The notes under the pieces: model-generated
The model's input: only the letters and a program-made list of their open reading frames with translations
The model's database searches: none
Told to the model about the DNA's origin: nothing
Position numbers and translations under genes: made by a program
In this document: in pieces, positions 56,002 to 63,491 of the stretch
How the letters are laid out: each line of letters begins with the position of its first letter
Numbering within the stretch: the first letter of the stretch is position 1
Assembly (NCBI GenBank): GCA_017428765.1
Contig: JAFRQF010000004.1
Coordinates: forward strand, 1-64,000
DNA: 64,000 bases
Source of the DNA: Erysipelotrichaceae bacterium
GTDB taxonomy: Bacteria; Bacillota_I; Bacilli_A; Erysipelotrichales; Erysipelotrichaceae
Reading direction: 5' to 3'

Positions 56002-56844
56002 ATGAAGAAGATGTTAGTTTTTCAGACAGATTTTACGTATAAAGAAGGCGCCGTAGCGGCGATGTATGGCGTGGTCAAATCCGTCGATATCGATATCGAG
56101 ATCATCACGGCGACCCATGAGATCCCGCAATACGATACCTGGTCAGCCTCCTATCGCCTGTACCAGTACATCGATTTCTGGCCAAAGGGTACGATCTTCG
56201 TATCGGTGGTCGACCCGGGTGTCGGCACATCGAGAAGGGCATGCGTCGCCAAAACGAAAAACGGCTACTATATCGTGACGCCGGATAACGGCACTCTGAC
56301 CCATGTCGATCATTATTTCGGCATCGAGGAAGTCAGAGTCATCGATGAGACGGTCAACCGCCTGCACAGGGAAGACAACGGTGCCGTATCCATATTCCAT
56401 GGAAGAGATCTGTTCGGCTATTGCGCGGCCAGACTTGCCTCAGGGATCATCTCCTATGAAGAGGTCGGTCCTGCTTATGATGTAAGTGAGATCGTACGCC
56501 ACGAGATCTATGAAGCAAAGATCTTTGATGACCGCATCGAGGGCATGTTTGAGATCAACGATCCAAACTTCGGCAATCTCTGGACCAATGTTTTACTGAA
56601 TGATTTCAAGAAGATGTTCAATATGGGTGAAAACGTCCATACGGTCATCTATAAAAATGAGGAAAAAGTCTTTGATGAGAAGATCCCGTACTTCGATTCC
56701 TTCGGCAAAGCCAAGGCGGGTTCGGTCATGATCTATAACAACGAGATCAACAAGATGGGCCTGGCTGAAGTTACTGGCAATCTGTGTGAGGACCATCATC
56801 TGTCGTATGGCGAAGAATATAAGGTGGTATTTTCCCATGAATAA
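56002..56844 (+). CDS. SAM hydrolase / SAM hydroxide adenosyltransferase (DUF62), copy 1
   Basis: A 280-residue DUF62 protein. Motifs: VFQTDFTYKEGAVAAMYG at the start, SVVDPGVGTSRRA near residue 72, TPDNGTLTHVD near 93 and FHGRDLFGY near 132. These match enzymes that hydrolyse S-adenosylmethionine to adenosine and methionine, relatives of bacterial fluorinase/chlorinase. It starts 5 bases after ecfT and overlaps copy 2 by 8 bases. GAGGTAG precedes the ATG. Pairing with an ECF system suggests transport or salvage of an adenosyl-derived compound. Confidence 0.88.
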   Translation: MKKMLVFQTDFTYKEGAVAAMYGVVKSVDIDIEIITATHEIPQYDTWSASYRLYQYIDFWPKGTIFVSVVDPGVGTSRRACVAKTKNGYYIVTPDNGTLTHVDHYFGIEEVRVIDETVNRLHREDNGAVSIFHGRDLFGYCAARLASGIISYEEVGPAYDVSEIVRHEIYEAKIFDDRIEGMFEINDPNFGNLWTNVLLNDFKKMFNMGENVHTVIYKNEEKVFDEKIPYFDSFGKAKAGSVMIYNNEINKMGLAEVTGNLCEDHHLSYGEEYKVVFSHE

Positions 56845-57673
56845 GATCATCGTATTTCAGACCGACTTCGGTCTTGATGACGGCGCGATCTCGGCAATGG
56901 AAGGCGTCTCCTACCAGGTGAGCTATGATCTCAACATCCGTCATCTGACGCACAATATCCCGCAATACAACATCTTTGATGCTTCCTATCGTCTCTATCA
57001 GGCCATCGGCTACTGGCCGAAAGGCACGACATTTGTTTCGGTGGTCGATCCGGGTGTCGGTTCCGACCGCAAGTCCGTCGTCGCCAAGACGAAGAACGGC
57101 ATGTATATCATCACACCGGACAACGGCACACTTACGCATATCGCCAAACATATCGGATTGGAAGAAGTGAGACTGATCGAAGAAGGAAGCAACCGTCTGA
57201 AAGATTCCGAACTTTCCTATACCTTTTATGGCAGAGATGTCTATGCCTATACCGGGGCGAGACTGGCTTCCGAAAAGATCGCTTTTGAAGATATCGGTCC
57301 TAAGATCGATGTCGATGATATCGTCACGTTGGAGCTTTATGGCTGTAAGAGGATCGAAAACGGCATCTTCGGCTACATCGATATCCTGGATGTTCGTTTC
57401 GGTTCCTTGTGGACATCCATTCCTTACAAGGAGTTCATCGACTGCGGTTTCAAGATCGGTGATGATATTTTAGTCGAGATCTTCCACAATGATAAGAAGG
57501 TCTATTCTTCCAAGATCAACTATGGCAAGTCCTTTGCGGATGTCGAAGTCAATGTACCGGTCATATATATGAATTCGGTCTACGATATGGCAGTCGCCAT
57601 CAACCAGGGAGACTTCTCCAAGGCTTATGGCATCGGGGTAGGCAAGTCCTGGACGATCACCTTTACCAAATAA
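56837..57673 (+). CDS. SAM hydrolase / SAM hydroxide adenosyltransferase (DUF62), copy 2
   Basis: A 278-residue paralogue of the preceding protein: VFQTDFGLDDGAISAMEG, VSVVDPGVGSDRK, TPDNGTLTHIA and FYGRDVYAY at matching positions. DUF62 enzymes form homotrimers with active sites between subunits, so two co-translated paralogues could form a heteromer; that is inference. The start at 56837 is the only in-frame ATG that keeps the conserved N-terminus. The stop overlaps the next ATG (TAATG). Confidence 0.88.
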   Translation: MNKIIVFQTDFGLDDGAISAMEGVSYQVSYDLNIRHLTHNIPQYNIFDASYRLYQAIGYWPKGTTFVSVVDPGVGSDRKSVVAKTKNGMYIITPDNGTLTHIAKHIGLEEVRLIEEGSNRLKDSELSYTFYGRDVYAYTGARLASEKIAFEDIGPKIDVDDIVTLELYGCKRIENGIFGYIDILDVRFGSLWTSIPYKEFIDCGFKIGDDILVEIFHNDKKVYSSKINYGKSFADVEVNVPVIYMNSVYDMAVAINQGDFSKAYGIGVGKSWTITFTK

Positions 57674-58710
57674 TGAAGGCACAAGAAAAAGCACATGCGA
57701 TAAAACAGATCTTCGTCTTATCGCTTGCCCACATGGGCATCGATTTTCTCTGTGCTTTTTCTTTATACCGGTCTTTTGTAAACATTGCGGATGTCTTTCT
57801 GTTATATAACTTCTGTGCTTTTGCGTTACAGCTGCCGATCGGACTGATCGTCGATCTGTGGAATGAGAAACGAAAAGAGAAGAATAAGATCGCAGTCTAT
57901 ACGACAGTAATGGGCGTCGCTTTGACGATCTTAGGCTCGTATGTATCGCCGATCATTTCGGGCTTGGGGAATGCCTTGTTTCATAGCGGCGGAGGCATCT
58001 TATCGATGAACGAGGATGAAAAGAATGACCTTCATTCCAAAGGCCTGGGGGTCTTCGTAGCACCCGGTGCAATCGGTCTGTTTCTGGGCATGTGGTTTTA
58101 TCAAAGTTCTTTTTATCGTGTGATACAGGGGCTCGTGTCCCTGGCTTTATTGGGGTTGGCTCTCCTTGTCTTTCTGCAGACGAAAGAGGAGAAACAGTAC
58201 CGGCGTCTGAAACTTCCGGAAGACTTTAAGGGATGGCTGAAAGTCAGCCTGTGCTTCCTGGTGGTTTTTCTTCGTTCTTTGAATGGCATGGCGGTCACTT
58301 TTTCCTGGAAACAGGGATTTGTCCTGAGTTTTCTTTCGGTGCTGGCTCTGGCTTTGGGAAAATGTGCCGGGGGTTTCATCAACGCCCGTATAAAAGAGAA
58401 AAAGACGATTTGGATCACCTTGTGCTTATCGGCACTGTTGTATTCTTTTGGTGATCATGTGGTCTGTGGTCTGCTGGCTCTGTTTTTCTTCAACATGAGT
58501 ATGCCCCTGACGCTCTATCTTCTGGCAAAGCAGATCAAAGGCGGTCCCGGTTTTGCGTTCGGTCTTCTGACGTTTTCACTGTTTCTCGGGTATCTTCCGG
58601 TCCTGTACGGCCTGATCGGCAAGACAGGTCCATTTCCTTTGGGCAGTATCACATCGTTACTGTCACTCATTCTGTTGGTGACATATCTGAGGATGGCGAA
58701 AGATGAGTGA
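57673..58710 (+). CDS. MFS-like membrane protein
   Basis: A 345-residue protein with about ten spans, shorter than typical 12-span facilitators. The segment GLGNALFHSGGG near residue 96 resembles the fosmidomycin-resistance (Fsr) branch of MFS. It overlaps copy 2 of DUF62 by one base and the next gene by 8 bases. It could be an exporter for an adenosyl product or part of the unusual transporter here; no S-component signature (the AxxxA-type motif of ECF S proteins) was found. Confidence 0.7.
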   Translation: MKAQEKAHAIKQIFVLSLAHMGIDFLCAFSLYRSFVNIADVFLLYNFCAFALQLPIGLIVDLWNEKRKEKNKIAVYTTVMGVALTILGSYVSPIISGLGNALFHSGGGILSMNEDEKNDLHSKGLGVFVAPGAIGLFLGMWFYQSSFYRVIQGLVSLALLGLALLVFLQTKEEKQYRRLKLPEDFKGWLKVSLCFLVVFLRSLNGMAVTFSWKQGFVLSFLSVLALALGKCAGGFINARIKEKKTIWITLCLSALLYSFGDHVVCGLLALFFFNMSMPLTLYLLAKQIKGGPGFAFGLLTFSLFLGYLPVLYGLIGKTGPFPLGSITSLLSLILLVTYLRMAKDE

Positions 58711-59047
58711 GTTTTCTATCTTTGTGAAGCCTTTGCTGCTGACGATCTTATTTGAGACAGGAGCTGCCTTGTGCTTTGGCATGCGTGATAAGAAGGATCT
58801 TTTACTGGTGATCCTGGTAAATCTTCTGACCAATCCGCCTTTGGTTCTCATATCTGTGTTTCTGATGTATCATTTAGGTATAGGAACAGGCCGGCTGATC
58901 ACGTATCTTGTTCTGGAAGTGATCGTGGTCTTTGTCGAGTATCGCATCTACAAGTCTTACATGTCTTTTCAAAAGGATCCGTTCATTTTATCTCTGTTAT
59001 TGAATGGAATATCGATCTTGGGAGGTCTTTTATGTCAGCTGTTTTAA
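58703..59047 (+). CDS. Small membrane protein, 114 residues
   Basis: Four predicted spans and no charged soluble region larger than a loop. It begins FSIFVKPLLLTILFETGAAL and contains the short cytoplasmic loop GMRDKKD. I do not know its family. It overlaps the upstream gene by 8 bases and the downstream small gene by 16 bases, so it is a real, coupled member of the operon. Confidence 0.7.
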   Translation: MSEFSIFVKPLLLTILFETGAALCFGMRDKKDLLLVILVNLLTNPPLVLISVFLMYHLGIGTGRLITYLVLEVIVVFVEYRIYKSYMSFQKDPFILSLLLNGISILGGLLCQLF

Positions 59048-59217
59048 AGAAATTCTTTGTTCTGGCGGTCTTCGCTGTTCTTCTCTTACCGCTTCAGGTC
59101 CATGCGGATGTCGCACCGGATCCTATCACCCGCAGTATCTCTTATCTGCCGATCGTGCTGGTCATCCTTCTGGTGCTTGCGGTCTTGTTTATTCTGAAGC
59201 GTTTCTATAAGAAATAG
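59032..59217 (+). CDS. Small secreted/membrane peptide, 61 residues
   Basis: A signal-like N-terminus (KKFFVLAVFAVLLLPLQVHA) is followed by DVAPDPITRS, a type found after the signal in many small Firmicute proteins of unknown role, then a second span and a basic tail FKRFYKK-like (LKRFYKK). It is the last gene of the operon and overlaps the previous gene by 16 bases. Probably a small membrane partner; function unknown. Confidence 0.65.
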   Translation: MSAVLKKFFVLAVFAVLLLPLQVHADVAPDPITRSISYLPIVLVILLVLAVLFILKRFYKK

Positions 59218-59223
59218 GCCGAT

Positions 59224-59252
59224 TTGACTTTTGTCATTTCAGGGCCTATGAT
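59224..59252 (+). promoter_or_regulatory. Promoter of tmRNA
   Basis: TTGACT (59224-59229), a 17-base spacer and TATGAT (59247-59252); the expected start near 59259-59262 coincides with the mature 5' end. Confidence 0.75.
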
Positions 59253-59261
59253 TAGATTCAC

Positions 59262-59617
59262 GGGGTCGAATAAGGTTTCGACTGGTCTAGTTTGATTCAT
59301 ATTGCAGTGGAGTGATGACCTTATCATCAAAACAAAATAAACGCTAACAATCAAGTAGCATTTGCCTAATCTAAATCATTAAGCCGACATAGGCTTCTAG
59401 GCGCTTCTGTCTGCCAGGTTCATAACAGACAGTCGTATACATGAACTAGGTGAAGCAAGTTTCGTTCTTTCTCTTGCCATCCGAAAACCGAAAAGACGGA
59501 TTCGCTGCCCGGTAGTTTAAGCCATCGGCATCGTCTTATTCAAAGTTAAACTAAACTGTAGACGTATGAATGTGGGATTATTCCAGGACGAGGGTTCGAA
59601 TCCCTCCGGCTCCACCA
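59262..59617 (+). ncRNA. ssrA: Transfer-messenger RNA (tmRNA)
   Basis: A 356-base RNA. The 5' GGGGTCG pairs with CGGCTCC before the encoded CCA at 59615-59617, and the 3' half has the T arm GAGGGTTCGAATCCCTC, forming a tRNA-like end. An open tag frame reads GCT AAC AAT CAA GTA GCA TTT GCC TAA, i.e. ANNQVAFA, after a resume Ala codon preceded by AATAAAC. tmRNA rescues stalled ribosomes and marks the peptide for proteolysis. The tag ends in AFA rather than the common LAA. Confidence 0.93.
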
Positions 59618-59627
59618 TACTTAAAAT

Positions 59628-59662
59628 AATACTGTTATCATGATGGTAGCAGTATTTTTTAT
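59628..59662 (+). terminator. Terminator of tmRNA
   Basis: AATACTG pairs with CAGTATT, followed by TTTTTATATG. Confidence 0.75.
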
Positions 59663-59754
59663 ATGTAATGAAGTATAATAATATTATATATAATACAAAA
59701 TATTGATGAATATATGATATTATCATACAATTAAGATGAACCGGAGGTGTTGAT

Positions 59755-60042
59755 ATGACAGAAACAAGTCTGATACAGGCAAGAGTGGATACACAACTTA
59801 AGAATGATGCTTCTGATCTTTTTGATTCTTTAGGGCTGGATATGACGACGGCAATCAAGATCTTTCTTAAAAAGTGTCTTCAGGAAGGCGGAATTCCCTT
59901 TGAAATAAAGAATACTGACAGTAAAGATATGAATGCATATAAGGCTTTCATGATGCTCAGAAAACAGGCGGAAGACAACGGCCTGTCCGATATGAGCCTT
60001 AATGAGATCAATGATGAGATCACAGCTGCAAGAAAGAAGTGA
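59755..60042 (+). CDS. RelB/DinJ-family antitoxin, no toxin adjacent
   Basis: A 95-residue protein with the ribbon-helix-helix N-terminus of RelB/DinJ (TSLIQARVDTQLKNDASDLF, then SLGLDMTTAIKIFLKKC near residue 30). The C-terminal tail is charged, for toxin binding. An AACCGGAGGTG ribosome binding site precedes the ATG. No RelE/YafQ-type toxin follows in the next 35 bases or on the other strand, so it is an orphan or acts with a distant toxin. Confidence 0.82.
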   Translation: MTETSLIQARVDTQLKNDASDLFDSLGLDMTTAIKIFLKKCLQEGGIPFEIKNTDSKDMNAYKAFMMLRKQAEDNGLSDMSLNEINDEITAARKK

Positions 60043-60077
60043 TCTGTTGGCAGACTAATATAGATATGATTTAATTC

Positions 60078-60575
60078 TCATACAAGAAATCCGTCCAGCA
60101 TCCTAGATACCTCGGACGGTTTTTCTTTGCAGCCGTTAGAAAACCAGTAATAGAATAGATTGAAGTAAGTTCCTGATGCCACATAGCACCTGTAAGAGTC
60201 ATTGTAGGTATTGACACTTCTCATGAAGGCAGCATCAAATTCTTCTTTCAAAAGATAGGAAAGATTGTTGTCGATAAGGAGAGAAACCAGATCTTTAATA
60301 CTGTACATATGCTCAAACAGCAGAGTAATGAACTCGTCTCTTGGCGTAATACGGAAGTTTGCGGAGGATGAAGCCAGAAAAGAGTCAGTAATACCGGAAA
60401 GATGTTCCCTGATGATTTCTTCCATTGAATCATAATTGCGGTAGAAGGATAATCTGCTGAGTCCCGCTTCGTTACATAGTTCACTGATGGTGATCTCGCT
60501 CAATCTCTTCCTCCCAAGTAGTGATAATAATGCTTTCGTCAGCTCTACCTTTGCGTATGATAACTGTTTTTCCAT
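60078..60575 (-). CDS. TetR-family transcriptional regulator
   Basis: A 165-residue regulator. The N-terminal helix-turn-helix reads LSEITISELCNEAGLSRLSF near residue 29, ending YRNYDSMEEI. The remaining ligand-binding domain is short (about 110 residues), typical of the TetR_C-type in Firmicutes. The ATG at 60575 is chosen because AGGGAGA precedes it; an in-frame ATG at 60668 lies in the operator region. It is divergent from the esterase operon, which it probably represses. Confidence 0.85.
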   Translation of the reverse strand: MEKQLSYAKVELTKALLSLLGRKRLSEITISELCNEAGLSRLSFYRNYDSMEEIIREHLSGITDSFLASSSANFRITPRDEFITLLFEHMYSIKDLVSLLIDNNLSYLLKEEFDAAFMRSVNTYNDSYRCYVASGTYFNLFYYWFSNGCKEKPSEVSRMLDGFLV

Positions 60576-60594
60576 GTAACAATCTCCCTGCTTC

Positions 60595-60675
60595 TGTAAC
60601 ATTTTCTTCAGACATATTGAAGTCACGATTGAAATAATGTAACATATGTAACGTAACAAATGTATCACAGATAGA
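60595..60675. promoter_or_regulatory. Divergent regulatory region with GTAAC/ATGTAAC repeats
   Basis: The motif GTAAC recurs at 60596, 60643, 60652 and 60657, the last three within ATGTAACATATGTAACGTAAC. It forms overlapping dyads such as GTAACATATGTAAC and TTACGTAA-like arms. This is the likely operator of the TetR regulator. Confidence 0.5.
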
Positions 60676-60710
60676 AAGAAGAGTCAACAGGACTCTGTGA
60701 GGATCAGTAA

Positions 60711-60845
60711 ATGTCGATTAGTACGAAAAGAACCATCATATTGGCAGTGATCGCCGCCATAGCATTCGTTCTTGGCAGGCTCGCTGTTCGAGCCGTTTTG
60801 AATATGCTGCTGGGCGGGACACTGTTCGGAGGGAATTTCCTATGA
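60711..60845 (+). CDS. Small membrane peptide, 44 residues
   Basis: ATG at 60711 opens a 44-codon frame to TGA at 60843-60845, overlapping the hydrolase ATG by four bases (ATGA). GAGGAT precedes it. The peptide has a basic start (SISTKR), one hydrophobic span (TIILAVIAAIAFVLG), two Arg and a glycine-rich end (LLGGTLFGGNFL). The overlap and ribosome binding site suggest it is translated and couples expression of the downstream esterase. Function unknown. Confidence 0.5.
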   Translation: MSISTKRTIILAVIAAIAFVLGRLAVRAVLNMLLGGTLFGGNFL

Positions 60846-61816
60846 GCAGAAACAGAAAGGGAAAGAAGGTAAGGACAGTGCCAATCGGATTGGGTATTCT
60901 TGTTTTTATCATTGCATTCTCAGTGGGTGTTATATCAAAAATCGTCATTCAGCCTTCCTGGGCGAAACGGTATTCCGTGGAATGGAACGACGAGATCGGA
61001 ACGCTGCTGTCAGATCTTTCTTACGGAGATAAAGAGGCAAACAAGTTCGATTTATATCTTCCGAAAGATGATTCCAAAGAAAACTATGGTCTTGTTGTAT
61101 ATCTTCATGCAGGCGGTTTTACTTCCGGCGATAAGGCAGGCGACAGGGAAATGCTGGTATGGCTGTGCTCTAAGGGTTATGTGACAGCAGGCATCAACTA
61201 TACACTGAGGACGGACGAAAACAGCGCGAGCGTTCTTTCGCAATCCAACGAGATCAAAACTGCGATACCTGTTGTGATCGAAGAAGCAGAAAAAGCCGGA
61301 TATCACATTGATAAGATGACGATGGCAGGCGGTTCTGCGGGACATTGTCTTGCCATGATTTACACCTATCGTGACGGAGCGGATGCTCCCGTTCCCGTGG
61401 TGTTCACCTTCGGAGCCGTCGGTCCTTCCTGTTTCTATCAGGAGGATTGGGGCATCTACGGACTGGATCAGAATGATGAAGCGTGCGCCGGAATGTTCAG
61501 TGTTATGGCCGGCACAGAAATCACCGAGCAGGACATCCGGGACGGCTCCTATCTTGAGAAAGTGAAACCGATCTCCGCCACGGAATGGATCAGCAATAAT
61601 CCCGTTCCATCCGTGGTAGCCTATGGAAAATACGACAAGGTACAGCCTTACCTCGGTTCACTGCGACTGAAGGCCACACTGGAAGAAAACAACGTGGACT
61701 TCAGGTATTTTGAACTGCCGCACTCCGGACACGGATTGCAGAATGATAACGCCATTCAGAGACAATGGATGGAAGCAGTCGAAGAATACCTGGATAAATA
61801 TATGCCTGTACAATGA
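60842..61816 (+). CDS. Alpha/beta-hydrolase (esterase/lipase of the BD-FAE/HSL type)
   Basis: A 324-residue protein anchored by an N-terminal span (VPIGLGILVFIIAFSVGVIS). The hydrolase domain has the oxyanion motif YLHAGGFTSGD near residue 88, the nucleophile elbow AGGSAGH near 159, Asp in AYGKYDKVQP near 260 and His in LPHSGHGLQ near 295. It resembles carbohydrate or short-chain esterases exported across the membrane. It belongs to the TetR-controlled operon. Confidence 0.85.
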   Translation: MSRNRKGKKVRTVPIGLGILVFIIAFSVGVISKIVIQPSWAKRYSVEWNDEIGTLLSDLSYGDKEANKFDLYLPKDDSKENYGLVVYLHAGGFTSGDKAGDREMLVWLCSKGYVTAGINYTLRTDENSASVLSQSNEIKTAIPVVIEEAEKAGYHIDKMTMAGGSAGHCLAMIYTYRDGADAPVPVVFTFGAVGPSCFYQEDWGIYGLDQNDEACAGMFSVMAGTEITEQDIRDGSYLEKVKPISATEWISNNPVPSVVAYGKYDKVQPYLGSLRLKATLEENNVDFRYFELPHSGHGLQNDNAIQRQWMEAVEEYLDKYMPVQ

Positions 61817-61826
61817 AAGGAAACAT

Positions 61827-62756
61827 ATGAAGAAAGTGCTGAAAGTATTGGGAATCATTCTGGTCATTGTAATTGCTGTAGTATTTGCAGTTTTGAAATA
61901 TCTTGGAAGCAGGCCTGCCGTTCCTGTGGATTACCAGAAGACAACAGAAACAGGCGGGGAGATCGAAGCGAAGTATATGGCCAACGGTCCTTATGAAGTA
62001 TCTGTTAAAGAAGAAGGAACGCTATTGGATTTCGGGAAGTTCTGGATCTATTATCCTTCCGAATTAACAGAGACTAATAGGAAATATCCAGTCATTGTCA
62101 TATGCAACGGTTCGGGGACACCTTTATCCAGGTATCCTACAGTTGCAAAGCATTATGCATCCTGGGGCTTTATCGTCATCGGCACGGAAGAGAATAATGC
62201 ATGGAATGCCTTCGGAGCGGAGATGAGTATCCGTTATCTGGAAAAAATGAACGAGAATCAGAAGATCGAAGACACGGAAAGCATCTTCTATCAGAGAATA
62301 GATTTTGACAATGTCGGCATTATCGGCCATTCGCAAGGCGGAGTCGGAGTCATCAATGCGATCACCGATACAAAGCATAAAGATATCTATAAATGTGCAG
62401 TATCCTTATCACCAACGAATAAGACATTGGCTCATAATCTCTTCTGGGATTATGATGCATCTCTGATAAGTGTTCCGATCTTGCTTGCTTCAGGAGAAGG
62501 TGGCGGAGATGACTGGGTCGTAACCGGGGAACAGCTTGTCGAGATCTACAATGATATTCACACGAATAAGATTGCGATGAGAAGGAAATCCACACCGCAT
62601 AACGAAGTTCTCTATAAGCCTGACGGCTATATCACTGCCTGGTTCATGTATTTTCTGCAGAACGATGAAGAAGCGGCTAAAGCATTTACCGGAGAAAACC
62701 CGGAGATCATGCTGAATGAACTGTATACGGATCAGATGATACAGATTGCTGAATGA
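61827..62756 (+). CDS. Alpha/beta-hydrolase (chlorophyllase/lipase-like)
   Basis: A 309-residue hydrolase. An N-terminal membrane anchor (VLGIILVIVIAVVFAVLKYL) is followed by a domain with the oxyanion NGSGTPLSRYP near residue 94, the nucleophile elbow GHSQGG near 171 and His in TPHNEVLYK near 258. AAAGGAA precedes the ATG at 61827; the in-frame ATG at 61710 lies inside the upstream gene. Two membrane-anchored hydrolases in one TetR operon suggest an ester-cleaving detoxification or nutrient function. Confidence 0.82.
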   Translation: MKKVLKVLGIILVIVIAVVFAVLKYLGSRPAVPVDYQKTTETGGEIEAKYMANGPYEVSVKEEGTLLDFGKFWIYYPSELTETNRKYPVIVICNGSGTPLSRYPTVAKHYASWGFIVIGTEENNAWNAFGAEMSIRYLEKMNENQKIEDTESIFYQRIDFDNVGIIGHSQGGVGVINAITDTKHKDIYKCAVSLSPTNKTLAHNLFWDYDASLISVPILLASGEGGGDDWVVTGEQLVEIYNDIHTNKIAMRRKSTPHNEVLYKPDGYITAWFMYFLQNDEEAAKAFTGENPEIMLNELYTDQMIQIAE

Positions 62757-62887
62757 CGATTCTGCGATATTGCAAATACAGTCATTTATGCTATTATGAA
62801 ATTGAACAAGCGATTCTTCTTTTTGAGTCGTATAAAACAGGGGAAAAGTTAGTTTTAATCCCCCCTAAGGCACCAAATGAAAATATT

Positions 62888-62918
62888 GAATCTATTTCAA
62901 GTAAATAGATTCTTTTTA
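62888..62918 (+). terminator. Terminator after the hydrolase operon
   Basis: GAATCTATTT pairs with AAATAGATTC, followed by TTTTTATA. A GGGGAAAA/TTTTAATCCCC hairpin lies just before. No other gene is seen in the 217-base gap. Confidence 0.8.
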
Positions 62919-62973
62919 TATCATGTTTTCAAAACATCGCTTAGTATAGCTGCAATAAAAGCAATACATATCC

Positions 62974-63300
62974 TTAATCGAGGCTGTTTTTATAATTGAT
63001 ACCGAAGTTTTCCATTGATTTTATGATCGGTCTCATTGATTCACCGGTTTCCGATAAGGCATATTCAACTCTTGGAGGTACTTCCGGATATACAGTTCTG
63101 GTTATGATTCCGTCTTCTTCCATAGAACGAAGGGAATCTGTCAGAACTTTCTGAGAAATGCCTTCCAGACTTCTTTTCAGTTCGTTGAAACGCCATGGCC
63201 TTTGCAGAAGGTTTCTGAGAATCAGAAGCTTCCATTTTCTGCCGATTAGAGAAACGGTTGTAGCGACAGGGCAATCAGGTAATTCTTCTTTTGTTTTCAT
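62974..63300 (-). CDS. HxlR-family transcriptional regulator
   Basis: A 108-residue winged helix regulator. The signature is CPVATTVSLIGRKWKLLILR near residue 10, RPWRFNELKRSLEGISQKVL near 33, and a wing RTVYPEVPPRVEYALSETG near 68. Many HxlR proteins sense reactive electrophiles through the conserved Cys10. The ATG at 63300 has AGGAGA upstream; the in-frame ATG at 63381 lies in the operator. It is divergent from the repeat-peptide gene and probably regulates it, itself, or both. Confidence 0.88.
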   Translation of the reverse strand: MKTKEELPDCPVATTVSLIGRKWKLLILRNLLQRPWRFNELKRSLEGISQKVLTDSLRSMEEDGIITRTVYPEVPPRVEYALSETGESMRPIIKSMENFGINYKNSLD

Positions 63301-63384
63301 ACGGATTCTCCTATTAGTTTCAAATATGATGTAATATTCAGATTTAAACCTAATATAACATGAGCACCCGTCGTTGTCCATCAG

Positions 63385-63420
63385 TTATAAAAAGGTGACT
63401 ACGTCATAAAAAAGTGCGTA
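63385..63420. promoter_or_regulatory. Candidate HxlR operator and divergent promoter region
   Basis: TGACTACGTCA at 63396-63406 is a dyad (TGAC/GTCA). A direct repeat TATAAAAAGGTG / CATAAAAAAGTG flanks it (63386-63416). Promoter elements on either strand are poor. Confidence 0.45.
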
Positions 63421-63491
63421 ATTCTCAAACAAAGAAATCTCCTGAATAATAAGAATGAACATGATTGTTCAAAAAAAGAAAGGAGATCGAT

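Noticed and set aside
59517..59858. A 113-residue minus-strand frame over tmRNA and the antitoxin start
   Set aside because: It is antisense to the well-supported tmRNA and lacks coding character.
63457..63470. GAACATGATTGTTC as a LexA-type SOS box
   Set aside because: The half-sites are separated by six bases, not the four of the Firmicute LexA box.
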